A stretch of 64,000 nt of DNA, taken from positions 930,001-994,000 of the forward strand of contig NZ_CP024011.1 of assembly GCF_002688565.1 (NCBI RefSeq), in the 5' to 3' direction. The DNA is from Acinetobacter sp. LoGeW2-3 (GTDB lineage: Bacteria > Pseudomonadota > Gammaproteobacteria > Pseudomonadales > Moraxellaceae). Below, piece by piece: positions 49,137 to 57,983 of the stretch. Each line of letters starts with the position of its first letter. The first letter of the stretch is position 1. The translations under genes were made by a program, and so were the position numbers. The notes under the pieces are model-generated. The model saw nothing but the letters and a program-made list of their open reading frames with translations, made no database searches and was not told the DNA's origin.

Positions 49137-49290
49137 GCACAAGGACATGTCAGGATGACAGCAAAAGGACAGGAAGCCGTAGGAAGAAATAAAACAAACT
49201 ATAAGATTTAGCTTGTTTTGCATGGATGTGACATCGGACGTTGAGATGAGACCCGCATAATCAGGATGATTGAATGCGGGTTTTCTCATT
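49137..49290 (+). ncRNA. Candidate CsrA/RsmA-sequestering small RNA (RsmY/RsmZ/CsrB-like)
   Basis: About 150 nt without an open frame of coding character. It has eight GGA motifs, starting at 49143, 49153, 49167, 49172, 49182, 49224, 49236 and 49264. The second forms a hairpin TGTCA-GGA-TGACA (49148-49160) with GGA in the loop. The last lies in the apical loop AATCA-GGA-TGATT of the terminator, whose lower stem is CCCGCAT / ATGCGGG followed by TTTT. AAAACAA / TTGTTTT form a middle stem (49191-49219). Length, GGA density, loop placement and terminator match RsmY/RsmZ-type RNAs, which bind and sequester the translational regulator CsrA/RsmA. The A-rich stretch near 49185-49200 could also bind Hfq. 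Not experimentally supported here. Confidence 0.7.
49252..49285 (+). terminator. Rho-independent terminator of the RNA candidate
   Basis: Lower stem CCCGCAT / ATGCGGG, upper stem AATCA / TGATT, GGA loop, then TTTT-CTCATTTT. It resembles a normal terminator except for the CsrA-type loop. Confidence 0.85.
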
Positions 49291-49499
49291 TTAGAGCCTC
49301 TATCAGCATCTTATTTCTTATAATTTCATGTCTTTATCTTCATCACTATTTTGCACAATTCAAATGTCAGTTTTATGACATTCCTGTATCTACTATGTAT
49401 CTATTTTTATCTCATTTTTTTCAGGTAGTCTCTTCGGCATTATGGCTGTAGTCATCAAATTTCGCTAAGCTACTTGTAGAATTTATATGGGTAATAATT

Positions 49500-49850
49500 A
49501 TGTTGAAGATATACGGAATCAAAAACTGCAATTCCATGAAGAAAGCCTTTGATCTGCTGACTGAGCTGGGTTTGAGCTATGAGTTTCATGATTATAAAAA
49601 GCAGGGAATTGATGTTGAAACCGTAAAAACCTGGCTGGATGCTTTGGGTCAGGATGTCGTCCTCAATAAAAAAGGCACCACCTGGCGCAAGCTCAGTGAA
49701 GAAGAACAGCAAACTGCCTTAGCCAGTGAAGAAAATCTACTTACTGTTTTAACCACACACACCAGCCTGATTAAACGCCCTGTTCTGGAAACTAGTTCAG
49801 GTTTTATTGCCGGCTTTGATGAAGTGGCATATCGATCGCTGAACAAGTAA
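49500..49850 (+). CDS. ArsC/Spx-family protein, YffB type
   Basis: A 116-residue thioredoxin-fold protein. The N-terminal YGIKNCNSMKKA carries the single catalytic-position Cys of the family; FHDYKKQGID, NKKGTTWRKL and SLIKRPVL match YffB. YffB-type proteins are related to arsenate reductase, but arsenate reduction is not established for them; glutathione-dependent thiol reduction has been suggested. It is monocistronic and ends at a bidirectional terminator. Confidence 0.88.
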   Translation: MLKIYGIKNCNSMKKAFDLLTELGLSYEFHDYKKQGIDVETVKTWLDALGQDVVLNKKGTTWRKLSEEEQQTALASEENLLTVLTTHTSLIKRPVLETSSGFIAGFDEVAYRSLNK

Positions 49851-49894
49851 AGCAGCTGAAAATAAGTTCAATACAGAAACCAATCTATAGTGAC

Positions 49895-49921
49895 AAAAAA
49901 GCCTGACAATCGTCAGGCTTT
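49895..49921. terminator. Bidirectional terminator
   Basis: The stem AAGCCTGAC / GTCAGGCTT with an AATC loop lies between the convergent ArsC-like and DUF2147 genes. Confidence 0.9.
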
Positions 49922-49940
49922 AACAGTCTCAGACTCAGGA

Positions 49941-50378
49941 TTAGTTCGCACGAATCCAAGTTTGATTGCGACCTAGGGCTGCTACACCAATGAAGCCACG
50001 TAACTCCAGCTTCTTGCCACCATCAGCCAGGTTGCCTTTCAACTTATAGGTCTTGCCTGTTTTTGGATCTAGAATCGAACCACTTTCATAGCTGGTGCCA
50101 CCAGCATTTTTTAGACCTTTAACAATCGTCAAACCTTTCAGAGATTTGTTGTGATATGGACCTTCACATTTCGTGCAGGCATTCTCTTCACCTTTGGTTA
50201 AAACTTTCTGAATGCTAGCACTTAAAGTCCCATTGCTTTGTTCAGTAAATTTTACAATTGCCTTTGGCTGTTTCGTTTCGTCGTCAATCGTTTTCCAAAG
50301 CGTTCCATTTAAAGGATCTGCAGCATTCGCCAATGCACTTAAACCCAGTAGTCCTAACACAAGCGCCATTCTTTTCAT
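49941..50378 (-). CDS. DUF2147 family exported protein
   Basis: A 145-residue protein with a clear signal peptide (KRMALVLGLLGLSALANA, then ADPLNG). The mature part has the DUF2147 pattern: LNGTLWKTIDDETKQPKAIV, the two-Cys CTKCEGPYHNKSLKGLTIV, GSILDPKTGKTYK and LELRGFIGVAALGRNQTW. The beta-rich fold resembles small ligand-binding barrels; function is unknown. Confidence 0.88.
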   Translation of the reverse strand: MKRMALVLGLLGLSALANAADPLNGTLWKTIDDETKQPKAIVKFTEQSNGTLSASIQKVLTKGEENACTKCEGPYHNKSLKGLTIVKGLKNAGGTSYESGSILDPKTGKTYKLKGNLADGGKKLELRGFIGVAALGRNQTWIRAN

Positions 50379-50535
50379 TTTTGTTTCTTTCCCTAGTCTG
50401 TGAGTAGACCGTTGTAGTATTAATTAAGTCACAACAATTTTTCAATTTCTGGATGTGACTATCTAGTGTAACCTTGTAAATATTGTTGGTAAATAACACA
50501 CCAGACCAATGAAAACATAAAAAGATGGAAGGAAA

Positions 50536-51447
50536 ATGAAGATTAGCCCCCTTACGAAACAGTTAATTACAGAAACGATTTTAAAAACTTCCATCCGCAA
50601 GCCAAGCCAGTTTAATCTCCCGCCTGCTGCGCTGAGAAAAGCCCTCGAGCAGTTCTGCAAACTATTTCCTCTAGACAAAAATGTCGAAGTACGATCCTTA
50701 AAACTGGCAGGTCTGGATGCTGAGGAAATCAAGCCACAGCAAGAAGCTACCCAGCTGATTTTCCATATCCATGGCGGTGCTTTTTATCTCGGCTCAATGA
50801 AGACGCATCGTGCTTTTATGACCCAGATTGCAGCTCGCACCCAGATGCAGGTGCTGCATGTAGATTATCCGCTAGCCCCTGAGGCCCCTTATCCTGCTGC
50901 ACTCGATGCAGTCTTTGATATTTATATGCAGCTGTTAGATCAGGGTGTACAGGCCAAAGATATCATTCTGTCTGGAGATTCTTGCGGAGCAAATCTGGCG
51001 TTGTCTTTAGCCCTGAAAATTCAAAAACTGGAACTTCCACAACCGAGTGGTCTGATCCTGCTTTCTCCATTTGTAGACCTGACCCTGACCAGTGAGTCCT
51101 TGCGCTATAACCAGGCCCATGATGCTTTGTTATCAATTGAAACGCTGGAAAGCGGTATTCAATACTATGTACCTTCCTCATTCGACCCGAGCGATCCAGA
51201 AATCTCACCTTATTTTGCTGACTTAAGTGGTTTACCACCAATGCACATTCAGGTCGGTTCTAAGGAAATCTTGTTAGATGATGCACAGCGTCTACGTGAT
51301 AAAGCTGAAGCTGCAGGTGTTGAGGTAGAGTTCAAGCTATATACCGGCATGTGGCACAATTTCCAGATGTTCAGTGCTTGGTTTGATGAAGCAAAACAAT
51401 CCTTGGCTGACTTGGCTGACTTTGCGCATCGTCTAGATCGGGACTAA
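50536..51447 (+). CDS. Alpha/beta hydrolase, hormone-sensitive-lipase-like esterase
   Basis: A 303-residue cytoplasmic carboxylesterase. HGGAFYLGS forms the oxyanion hole of the HSL family, the nucleophile Ser lies in LSGDSCGANLAL, the catalytic Asp in the SKEILLDDAQRL region and His in GMWHNFQMF. The usual GDSAG is GDSCG here, a tolerated change. The substrate is unknown. The start has GGAAGGAAAA upstream. Confidence 0.88.
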   Translation: MKISPLTKQLITETILKTSIRKPSQFNLPPAALRKALEQFCKLFPLDKNVEVRSLKLAGLDAEEIKPQQEATQLIFHIHGGAFYLGSMKTHRAFMTQIAARTQMQVLHVDYPLAPEAPYPAALDAVFDIYMQLLDQGVQAKDIILSGDSCGANLALSLALKIQKLELPQPSGLILLSPFVDLTLTSESLRYNQAHDALLSIETLESGIQYYVPSSFDPSDPEISPYFADLSGLPPMHIQVGSKEILLDDAQRLRDKAEAAGVEVEFKLYTGMWHNFQMFSAWFDEAKQSLADLADFAHRLDRD

Positions 51448-51735
51448 AACATTTTCTTTTAGATTTTTTATTTTTCAGGATGATGCCGGGAAATTTTCTA
51501 TTTGGTAAATATCAATAAAAGCCAGATACATCACAGCTGCCCGCTCATCCTGTTATTTATTCCGCATCTCACATGCAACCCACATTTCAAACTTCGCTAA
51601 AATGACCCCTGTGTACAAAATATAGTCATTCTCTTGCCCAATACATCTATGCTATTCTAAGTCCAAGATATAAAAACATTTTATTCATTACGCTATTTAT
51701 AAATTTAAAATGATCATCATGGGACGCAGCCTTGT

Positions 51736-52938
51736 ATGAAGCATATTTCGCCTGCTCTGCAAGCTATTTTCAAGCATAAAATCACCAAGTATCTGGTCGA
51801 AGATGAAGTGGTGATGAATTGGGGGGTGCTCAAAAAATGTATCCTCATGCTTGCACTTGGCTGTGGTGTCCATCTGAGCTGGATGCTTTGGGATATCTTT
51901 GTTTTGTTCAGTCCTGAATATTGGCAACATGTTGATATACAAGTGGTCAAGATGCAGGTTATCGTCAATAGCCTGTTTTTGCTGATTCTGCTTGGTCTGA
52001 TTTATCCCTGCTATAAATTTCGAAATAACACCCGCGTCGAGCGTTACCTGCCCTATCTTTCGGTGGGCATCTTTGTCGTTTCCCTCTGCCGTGATGCATA
52101 TGTCGTTGGTGTAGTCAGCCCAGTCTCCATGATTTCCTATGTCAGTCTGATGACAGTAGGGCTGGTCCTGTTTTCTCGAACGCTGGTCTATAGCATGCTG
52201 ATTCCAGCGTCAATTTTTCTCACCATTTGTGGTTATTTAAGTTATATCGGTCAGCTTCCTTACTCGCCACTCTTTACCATTCCGGGCAAACTGTTCTATA
52301 ACGGTTTCTGGCTGGTATCCATGCTGTATTTCATTCTGCCTATTCTGGCCATCTGTATGGTGTTGTTTGAAATCCTGCTCAGTCAGTGGCGACATCGCGA
52401 AAAACTGATCCAGCATTTGAGCCAGATTGACCCGCTGACCAATCTGTTTAACCGACGCAGCATCAATCAATGTCTGGATAAACTGAATAGCGTGAAACCG
52501 GAAAGCTATGCGCTGGTTCTGCTGGATCTGGATCATTTTAAGAAAATTAATGACTACTATGGTCATCACAAAGGTGATGAAACCCTGATTCAGGTCAGCG
52601 AAGTGCTGACCCAGCTACTACGTGAAAGTGATGTGGTAGGCCGTTTTGGTGGTGAAGAATTTATTCTGGTTCTGAAAAACTCCAATCTGGAAAAGGCACG
52701 TCAGGTTGCAGAACGTTGCCGTGCTGCAATCCAGCAACTGGAAATCTACAGTGATGATGGGCAGCGTATCCATGTGACCGCAAGTTTTGGTATTGCACTG
52801 TCCAGCCCGGAGCTGCGTCCACAACAGTTATTGAGTCAGGCAGATAAAGCCCTGTATCAAGCCAAAGCAAGTGGCCGAAACCTGGTCAAAGCCTATAACG
52901 CTGCACTGGATGGTGGGATGCAACTCAATCATTCCTGA
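51736..52938 (+). CDS. Membrane diguanylate cyclase (GGDEF)
   Basis: A 400-residue protein with about six hydrophobic segments in residues 30-215 followed by a complete GGDEF domain (about 230-390). The active site reads RFGGEEF and is intact; the inhibitory I-site RESD lies five residues before it, so product inhibition is expected. LDLDHFKKINDYYGHHKGDE is the metal- and GTP-binding segment. The N-terminal sensor resembles no domain I can name. No phosphodiesterase gene is adjacent. Confidence 0.93.
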   Translation: MKHISPALQAIFKHKITKYLVEDEVVMNWGVLKKCILMLALGCGVHLSWMLWDIFVLFSPEYWQHVDIQVVKMQVIVNSLFLLILLGLIYPCYKFRNNTRVERYLPYLSVGIFVVSLCRDAYVVGVVSPVSMISYVSLMTVGLVLFSRTLVYSMLIPASIFLTICGYLSYIGQLPYSPLFTIPGKLFYNGFWLVSMLYFILPILAICMVLFEILLSQWRHREKLIQHLSQIDPLTNLFNRRSINQCLDKLNSVKPESYALVLLDLDHFKKINDYYGHHKGDETLIQVSEVLTQLLRESDVVGRFGGEEFILVLKNSNLEKARQVAERCRAAIQQLEIYSDDGQRIHVTASFGIALSSPELRPQQLLSQADKALYQAKASGRNLVKAYNAALDGGMQLNHS

Positions 52939-52979
52939 TTCAGTGACCTTTCATGCGATATCAAAAGAATCAATTTGTT

Positions 52980-54806
52980 TTATTGAGCTTGGGCAAAACG
53001 TTGCAGCTGTGCCAGTAATTCATTTTCTGTAAAGGCACCCGTCAGGCGCAATCCACGAATTTCCTGCTGCTGATCATTTAAGAATAGATAAGTCGGCGGA
53101 CCCAGAATTTCCCACTGATTTAACAGCGATTGATGGGTCGCATCATAATGACTAAGGTCCAACTTAATCAGGAAATACGGTGTCAATGCCTGCTGTACCT
53201 TCGCTGATTTTAGCACCCGATGTTCAATGGGCTGACAGGCCACACACCAATCGGCATAGACATCAACAATAACCTGTTGTCCTTTTGGCACTGTCGCCAG
53301 TAATTGCTCAAAATCAGCAGCGGTTTCTGCCACATGCCAGTTCGCTTGTTGCTGAACAGTTTCAATGAAAAAGCGCTGGCTGTGCTGATACTGACTATAA
53401 ATAATATAGGGCATGGCAATTGCCAAACAGATGATATATAACCATCGAAGTCCAGTAGTTTTCCAGAATAACCGAGCCAAGATATAAGCCACAAAACTTA
53501 AACCCAGTCCAAGTGACAGCCACTGCAGTACTGCTTCTGAAAGCAATGGCCGTATAAAATATAACGCCAAAGCCAACATGATAAAAGCAAACAGTACCTT
53601 CACCTGATTCATCCAGTGTCCAGCTCTCGGCAATACCCGCGAACCAAGAACACTAGCAAGTAGCAAAGGTGTGCCCATCCCAAAGCCCAAAGTAAATAGC
53701 AGCAAAGCGCCTTGCCACTGACTTTGGGTTTGAGAAATAAAAAGTAATGCACCTGCCAACGGTGCGGTCATACAGGGACCTACCAACAGTGCGGACACCA
53801 TGCCCATAATACTGGCACTGACCAGAGTCCCGCCCTGCTGCATCGCTTGCACCTGATCCAGTCGATGCACCAATCGCTGTGGCAACTTGATTTCAAACAG
53901 ACCAAATAGATTCAGGGCAAAAGCCACAAATAATAAGCTAAAGGCAATTAGAGTGGCAGGCTGCTGTAACCAGCGCTGGAAATTCAATCCAGCCGAAGAG
54001 GCAATTAAACCGAGTACTGCATAGACCATGGCCATACTGGTCACGAAACTCAAAGCAATCATCCAGGCCTGTATCCCTCTGCGATCCCGCACAATCAGTG
54101 AGGTCAGAATAGGGAGCATAGGAAGTGAGCATGGGGTAAAAGCCAGCAACATACCCAAGCCGAAAAACAGCAACAGACCATAACCTAATGAACTTTCTGC
54201 CAACTTTTCAGACCATTTCTGGTCTTTAGCGGCGAAGCTGGAGTCTTTAGTATTATTTATTGTTGGCTCAGCCTCAGCAGGTTCAGAACTATTATCCAAA
54301 AGACTGTTTTGCTGAGCTGAAGAATTGCTTAAATCAAGCAGTCGTTTAGAACCCGTTCCTTCGGGTTGATATTGCACCAAACCTGATAGATCAGTTTTGA
54401 ACTCAACACTTTGTGGTGGATAGCAGAGCCTGTCTTTGGCACAGCCCTGCCAGGTTACCTGATAGGTTTGCGAAGCTTGAGTCGGAATATGGAGTTGAAG
54501 TTGCTGATAATAAACCTGCGTCTGACCATAGTTATCATCATGCAAGTCTTCAGCCGGTGGCAAATCCAGTTGTAGTGTTCGACCACCCTGCTGGACTTCC
54601 ACTTTATGCTGATAGATATAATAATTGTCTGGAATGTCCCAACTGAGTTCCGCCTGCTGTGAACTAGTAGAAATTACCGTAAATGGGAAAGCCTGTTCTG
54701 GCGGCAGTAAAGGCGCTTCCGCCTGTACAGTACAACTCAGCAGCAGGCTCCCAAATAGAATTCGAGAGCCAGATCTACTCCAGGCTTTCAGTTTTTCGGC
54801 ATCCAT
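52980..54806 (-). CDS. dsbD: Thiol:disulfide interchange protein DsbD
   Basis: It moves electrons from cytoplasmic thioredoxin to periplasmic DsbC/DsbG and CcmG, 608 residues. A signal peptide precedes the alpha domain with its Cys pair CAKDRLC. The membrane domain (about residues 205-465) has eight hydrophobic segments with one Cys in FTPCSLPML and one in GPCMTAPLAG. The C-terminal gamma thioredoxin domain has WCVAC. All six functional cysteines are present. The outer-membrane protein gene ends 18 bp away on the upstream side of the same strand. Confidence 0.96.
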   Translation of the reverse strand: MDAEKLKAWSRSGSRILFGSLLLSCTVQAEAPLLPPEQAFPFTVISTSSQQAELSWDIPDNYYIYQHKVEVQQGGRTLQLDLPPAEDLHDDNYGQTQVYYQQLQLHIPTQASQTYQVTWQGCAKDRLCYPPQSVEFKTDLSGLVQYQPEGTGSKRLLDLSNSSAQQNSLLDNSSEPAEAEPTINNTKDSSFAAKDQKWSEKLAESSLGYGLLLFFGLGMLLAFTPCSLPMLPILTSLIVRDRRGIQAWMIALSFVTSMAMVYAVLGLIASSAGLNFQRWLQQPATLIAFSLLFVAFALNLFGLFEIKLPQRLVHRLDQVQAMQQGGTLVSASIMGMVSALLVGPCMTAPLAGALLFISQTQSQWQGALLLFTLGFGMGTPLLLASVLGSRVLPRAGHWMNQVKVLFAFIMLALALYFIRPLLSEAVLQWLSLGLGLSFVAYILARLFWKTTGLRWLYIICLAIAMPYIIYSQYQHSQRFFIETVQQQANWHVAETAADFEQLLATVPKGQQVIVDVYADWCVACQPIEHRVLKSAKVQQALTPYFLIKLDLSHYDATHQSLLNQWEILGPPTYLFLNDQQQEIRGLRLTGAFTENELLAQLQRFAQAQ

Positions 54807-54824
54807 GACGATTGATCAAAACTC

Positions 54825-55580
54825 CTAGAATAGGAAAGCTACGCCCAGACCTGAGCTATAACTCTTGTCAGCACCATTTAAGTCCACACCTACACTGGCA
54901 TCTAACTGAACACGGTCATTCAGCGCATACATCACGCCTGTGCCTAGCCCATATTCATAATCCTGACTTTCAGCCTTGCGATAGACAAATTCTGAAAAAC
55001 CGGACAGCTTGTCAGTGATTTTATATTCTAGTGTTGGTACAGCTTGAATGGCCCATTGATCATCCTGCCATTCATAGCGCATGGTAATCGACGTATTGAC
55101 CAGATCATTATATTGATACGCTACGGCTGAACTTAGACTATAAATGTCTTCTTCATTGCTAAAGCCTTGATTACCCGTCGCAATTACTGCTTCAGCCAAT
55201 AACGCCATAGACAGTCGTTCGTCATCCAGATCAATGGCTTTTTTCAAACCAATACTGACATCACCCAGACCATCATCTTCTGATTTAACACCATCTATCT
55301 TGCTTTTAGACCAAGATGGACCAGCCCAACCCAGTTGTAATTCCAGGCTATCGCTTAAACCGGTACGCAACAACATATCCGCATTGAGTGTAGTGCTATG
55401 ATCATTGCCTGATTCAACATAGCTGGCAGAAGGCAGCCCTTGTTCCCAAGCCAACTGCCCTACCGGTGTCGTAGTCGTACTAAAGCCAGTACCTGGTCGG
55501 TCAAAAGCAAAATCTGCAGCAAATACCTGCGCGCTCGTAGCTGCCAGTGCCACAAAACCCAATGTCTTCAATGTTGTCAT
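54825..55580 (-). CDS. Outer-membrane protein, phenol-degradation MetA-type family
   Basis: A 251-residue protein with signal peptide TTLKTLGFVALAATSAQVFA and beta-strand-rich mature sequence ending GLGVAFLF. The pattern DRPGTGFSTTTTPVGQLAWEQGLPS and the GLGDVSIGLKKAI segment are typical of the transporter family related to MetA (PF13557-like). The role is probably outer-membrane passage of a small hydrophobic solute; substrate is unknown. Only 18 bp separate it from dsbD downstream on the same strand. Confidence 0.8.
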   Translation of the reverse strand: MTTLKTLGFVALAATSAQVFAADFAFDRPGTGFSTTTTPVGQLAWEQGLPSASYVESGNDHSTTLNADMLLRTGLSDSLELQLGWAGPSWSKSKIDGVKSEDDGLGDVSIGLKKAIDLDDERLSMALLAEAVIATGNQGFSNEEDIYSLSSAVAYQYNDLVNTSITMRYEWQDDQWAIQAVPTLEYKITDKLSGFSEFVYRKAESQDYEYGLGTGVMYALNDRVQLDASVGVDLNGADKSYSSGLGVAFLF

Positions 55581-55605
55581 GATTGTTACTCTTTCTTTTT
55601 AAGTC

Positions 55606-56148
55606 TTAACCGAGTTCTTTGGACATCTTCGCGCCACGGCTACGAAGCAGTTCCAGGGTCTGCTTTTCCTCTTCCAGTGCTTCTGCCCAGTTGACTTCAT
55701 CGAAGTCACAGTCAAAGAATAGGTCACAGATTGAAGAGAGAATGGTCAGGCCATCTTCATCTCGGGTATTTGGATCGACATTTTCATCTAATAAGCGTTG
55801 TACGGCGGGTACACAGGCAGCACTTGCTGCATCCCAAAGTGGACCATAGATTTCTTCAGCATCCCACAGGTGCAGATTTACCTTAGCTGCAATCAAGGCA
55901 TCCAGAATATCCAGATGCACTTGAAGCTTCTGTTGTTTTTCCTCGGTAGAGAGAATATTGCCCGCTTCATAAGCTTCGCAGACTTCTTCCCACCATTTGA
56001 ACAGCCCATCGGACCAGACTGAAATGACCGGGCCTTTTTCCATATCAATAAAATTCGGATTGAGTCCATCTGCCAGGAGCTTTTTTACCTGATTCAGATC
56101 TAGTTCTTCGAGTGCTTGCACAAAAAGCTGTTGTTGCGCAGTTAACAT
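55606..56148 (-). CDS. Ankyrin-repeat protein
   Basis: A 180-residue acidic protein with two or three degenerate ankyrin repeats: LNQVKKLLADGLNPNFIDMEKG, LIAAKVNLHLWDAEEIYGPLWDAASAAC and VPAVQRLLDENVDPNTRDEDGLTILS. There is no signal peptide. The partner is unknown. I chose ATG 56148; a GTG four codons upstream is possible. It ends 25 bp before the outer-membrane protein gene on the same strand. Confidence 0.75.
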   Translation of the reverse strand: MLTAQQQLFVQALEELDLNQVKKLLADGLNPNFIDMEKGPVISVWSDGLFKWWEEVCEAYEAGNILSTEEKQQKLQVHLDILDALIAAKVNLHLWDAEEIYGPLWDAASAACVPAVQRLLDENVDPNTRDEDGLTILSSICDLFFDCDFDEVNWAEALEEEKQTLELLRSRGAKMSKELG

Positions 56149-56237
56149 GATGGAGCTCACTTCAATTCGTTTTCGACTATTATGCCGAATAAAGCAGGAT
56201 TTGTTTTATTCTCATTCGTTTATTTTATCTAAAATTG

Positions 56238-56261
56238 AAAAAAGCCCCGCAGGGCCTTTTT
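56238..56261 (-). terminator. Rho-independent terminator after the HPF/RaiA-like gene
   Basis: The stem AAAAAGGCCC / GGGCTTTTTT with a short GC loop (minus strand) is followed by T-rich DNA, 16 bp past the stop codon. Confidence 0.82.
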
Positions 56262-56276
56262 CATCTGTAAAACTTT

Positions 56277-56645
56277 TTATTCTTCTATATCTGCAGTTGT
56301 TTCTTCTTCCGCAAGTTTCAGCGGAGTACCACGCACATTGTCTTTTTTCTCAATCACGTGCTCTAGACTACGTTTTAAGCGATCAATGGCTCCACGAATT
56401 GCGGTATCAATATTGTGACCATGATGGTTCACGACAATTGGCTTCAAGCCGGCAGGACGTGCTTCGATCATGCAGCGAATATCGTCATCGCCACCTTTTG
56501 CGGCATTTTCATCGCTAAGATGCACTGAGAAATGGGTGATACGCTCACTGTGGCGCTGAAATTCCTGATTTAATTCGGTACGAACGTAAGTAATTAGACG
56601 ATCACTATTGCGAATATTTTTATCGGTACGGAGTTCAATGTTCAT
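56277..56645 (-). CDS. HPF/RaiA-family ribosome-associated protein
   Basis: A 122-residue protein resembling hibernation-promoting factor: the beta-alpha start MNIELRTDKNIRNSDRLITYVRTEL, FSVHLSDENA and the second helix IDTAIRGAIDRLKRSLEHVIEKK. It has a polar C-terminal tail. HPF/RaiA proteins bind the 30S decoding region in stationary phase. It is shorter and more divergent than canonical HPF and may be a paralog; role is inferred. Confidence 0.78.
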   Translation of the reverse strand: MNIELRTDKNIRNSDRLITYVRTELNQEFQRHSERITHFSVHLSDENAAKGGDDDIRCMIEARPAGLKPIVVNHHGHNIDTAIRGAIDRLKRSLEHVIEKKDNVRGTPLKLAEEETTADIEE

Positions 56646-56786
56646 AAAATACCATCCTCAAATCATTGTAACTTTTTAGTGCAGATTATTTTATCTTGGC
56701 ACGTTTGTAGCTTGCTGTTTTGTATTGCATTTCACTTCTTCAAATCGCTTTGGATTAACCCTCCACATTGAATGATGAACACTTTT

Positions 56787-56815
56787 TTGAGTCTGCAGAA
56801 CCGTGTCCTTATACT
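56787..56815 (+). promoter_or_regulatory. Sigma-70 promoter of puuE
   Basis: TTGAGT (56787-56792) and TATACT (56810-56815) are 17 bp apart, about 70 bp before the GTG at 56886. Confidence 0.7.
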
Positions 56816-56885
56816 TTGAATATCGGTCCTCTCTCGAAAATATGCAAGTGATATTTTGATTTTTTTAGCAAAAGGACAACCGATC

Positions 56886-57860
56886 GTGACAACTGCTTAC
56901 TTACGTGGAAAACAACTGATAGAAACCATACAAAAGCAAGAATATTCACGCGATTTAATCGGCTATCACGGTAAACCGCCACATGCACAATGGCCCAATG
57001 CTGCCCGAATTGCGGTACAGTTCGTGCTGAACTATGAGGAAGGCGGGGAAAATCATGTCGAACATGGTGATGCCGGTTCCGAGCAGTTTCTGTCCGAAAT
57101 TGTAGGCGCCGCCAGCTTTCCAGCAGTCCACCGCTCGATGGATTCAATGTATGAATATGGCTCACGTGCAGGTTTCTGGCGGATTCATGAGGAGTTTCAA
57201 AAACGCGGCTGGCCGATGACCATTTTTGGTGTCGGGATGGCACTGGCTCGCAATCCTTATATCATCGAAGCAATTAAGGCAGCTGATTATGACGTGGTGT
57301 CACATGGTCAGCGCTGGTTGCATTATCAGGATATGGATATTGAAACTGAACGTCAGCATATGGATCAGGCCTTAAGTGTTCTGACTGAGCTGTTTGATGA
57401 AACACCTATTGGCTGGTATACCGGTCGCGATAGCCCAAATACACGTCAATTATTAGCTGAATTTTCTCAGATTAAATATGACTCTGATTATTATGGAGAC
57501 GACCTCCCATTTTGGAGCACTTTAACTGGACCAGATGGTCAAAAACGCCCTCATTTGATCATCCCCTATACATTAGAGTGCAATGATATGAAGTTTAGCT
57601 CTCCAGGCGGTTTCAATTCAGGTGAGCAATTTTACCAATATTTAAAAGATGCCTTTGATGTACTTTATAGTGAAGGTGAAACTGCACCAAAAATGATGTC
57701 GATTGGTATGCACTGTCGTCTGCTTGGACGTCCGGGACGCTTCAAAGCCTTGCAGCGCTTTATGGATTATGTACAGAGCCATGACAAAGTATGGGTCTGT
57801 CGTCGCAATGATATTGCACAGCATTGGTACACCCATCACTTTCCTGCGCACCAGGACTAA
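56886..57860 (+). CDS. puuE: Cofactor-independent allantoinase, PuuE type
   Basis: A 324-residue polysaccharide-deacetylase-fold protein that hydrolyses allantoin to allantoate without a metal cofactor. Family segments are RDLIGYHGKPPHAQWPN, FVLNYEEGGENHVEHGD, GSRAGFWRI, GWYTGRDSPNTRQLL and the C-terminal MHCRLLGRPGRF. The start is GTG 56886, preceded by AAAGGA at good distance; the ATG 10 codons upstream lies before that site. A hairpin terminator follows, so uraD has separate expression or read-through. It acts between UraD and allantoicase. Confidence 0.92.
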   Translation: MTTAYLRGKQLIETIQKQEYSRDLIGYHGKPPHAQWPNAARIAVQFVLNYEEGGENHVEHGDAGSEQFLSEIVGAASFPAVHRSMDSMYEYGSRAGFWRIHEEFQKRGWPMTIFGVGMALARNPYIIEAIKAADYDVVSHGQRWLHYQDMDIETERQHMDQALSVLTELFDETPIGWYTGRDSPNTRQLLAEFSQIKYDSDYYGDDLPFWSTLTGPDGQKRPHLIIPYTLECNDMKFSSPGGFNSGEQFYQYLKDAFDVLYSEGETAPKMMSIGMHCRLLGRPGRFKALQRFMDYVQSHDKVWVCRRNDIAQHWYTHHFPAHQD

Positions 57861-57879
57861 TCATTTACTAAAATCACCC

Positions 57880-57908
57880 AAAGAGAGCTTCATGCTCTCT
57901 TTTTTATT
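57880..57908 (+). terminator. Rho-independent terminator after puuE
   Basis: The stem AAAGAGAGC / GCTCTCTTT with a TTCAT loop is followed by a run of T. It separates puuE from uraD. Confidence 0.88.
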
Positions 57909-57983
57909 TTGACCTTTTGGTCAACTACCTGTCCGACAACAGTCAGCAATTTGGCATTGTTATTGCAATTTCCAGTGAGAAAT

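Noticed and set aside
49266..49451. 61-codon open frame downstream of the RNA candidate
   Set aside because: Begins inside the predicted terminator stem and reads hydrophobic AT-rich codons without a ribosome binding site.
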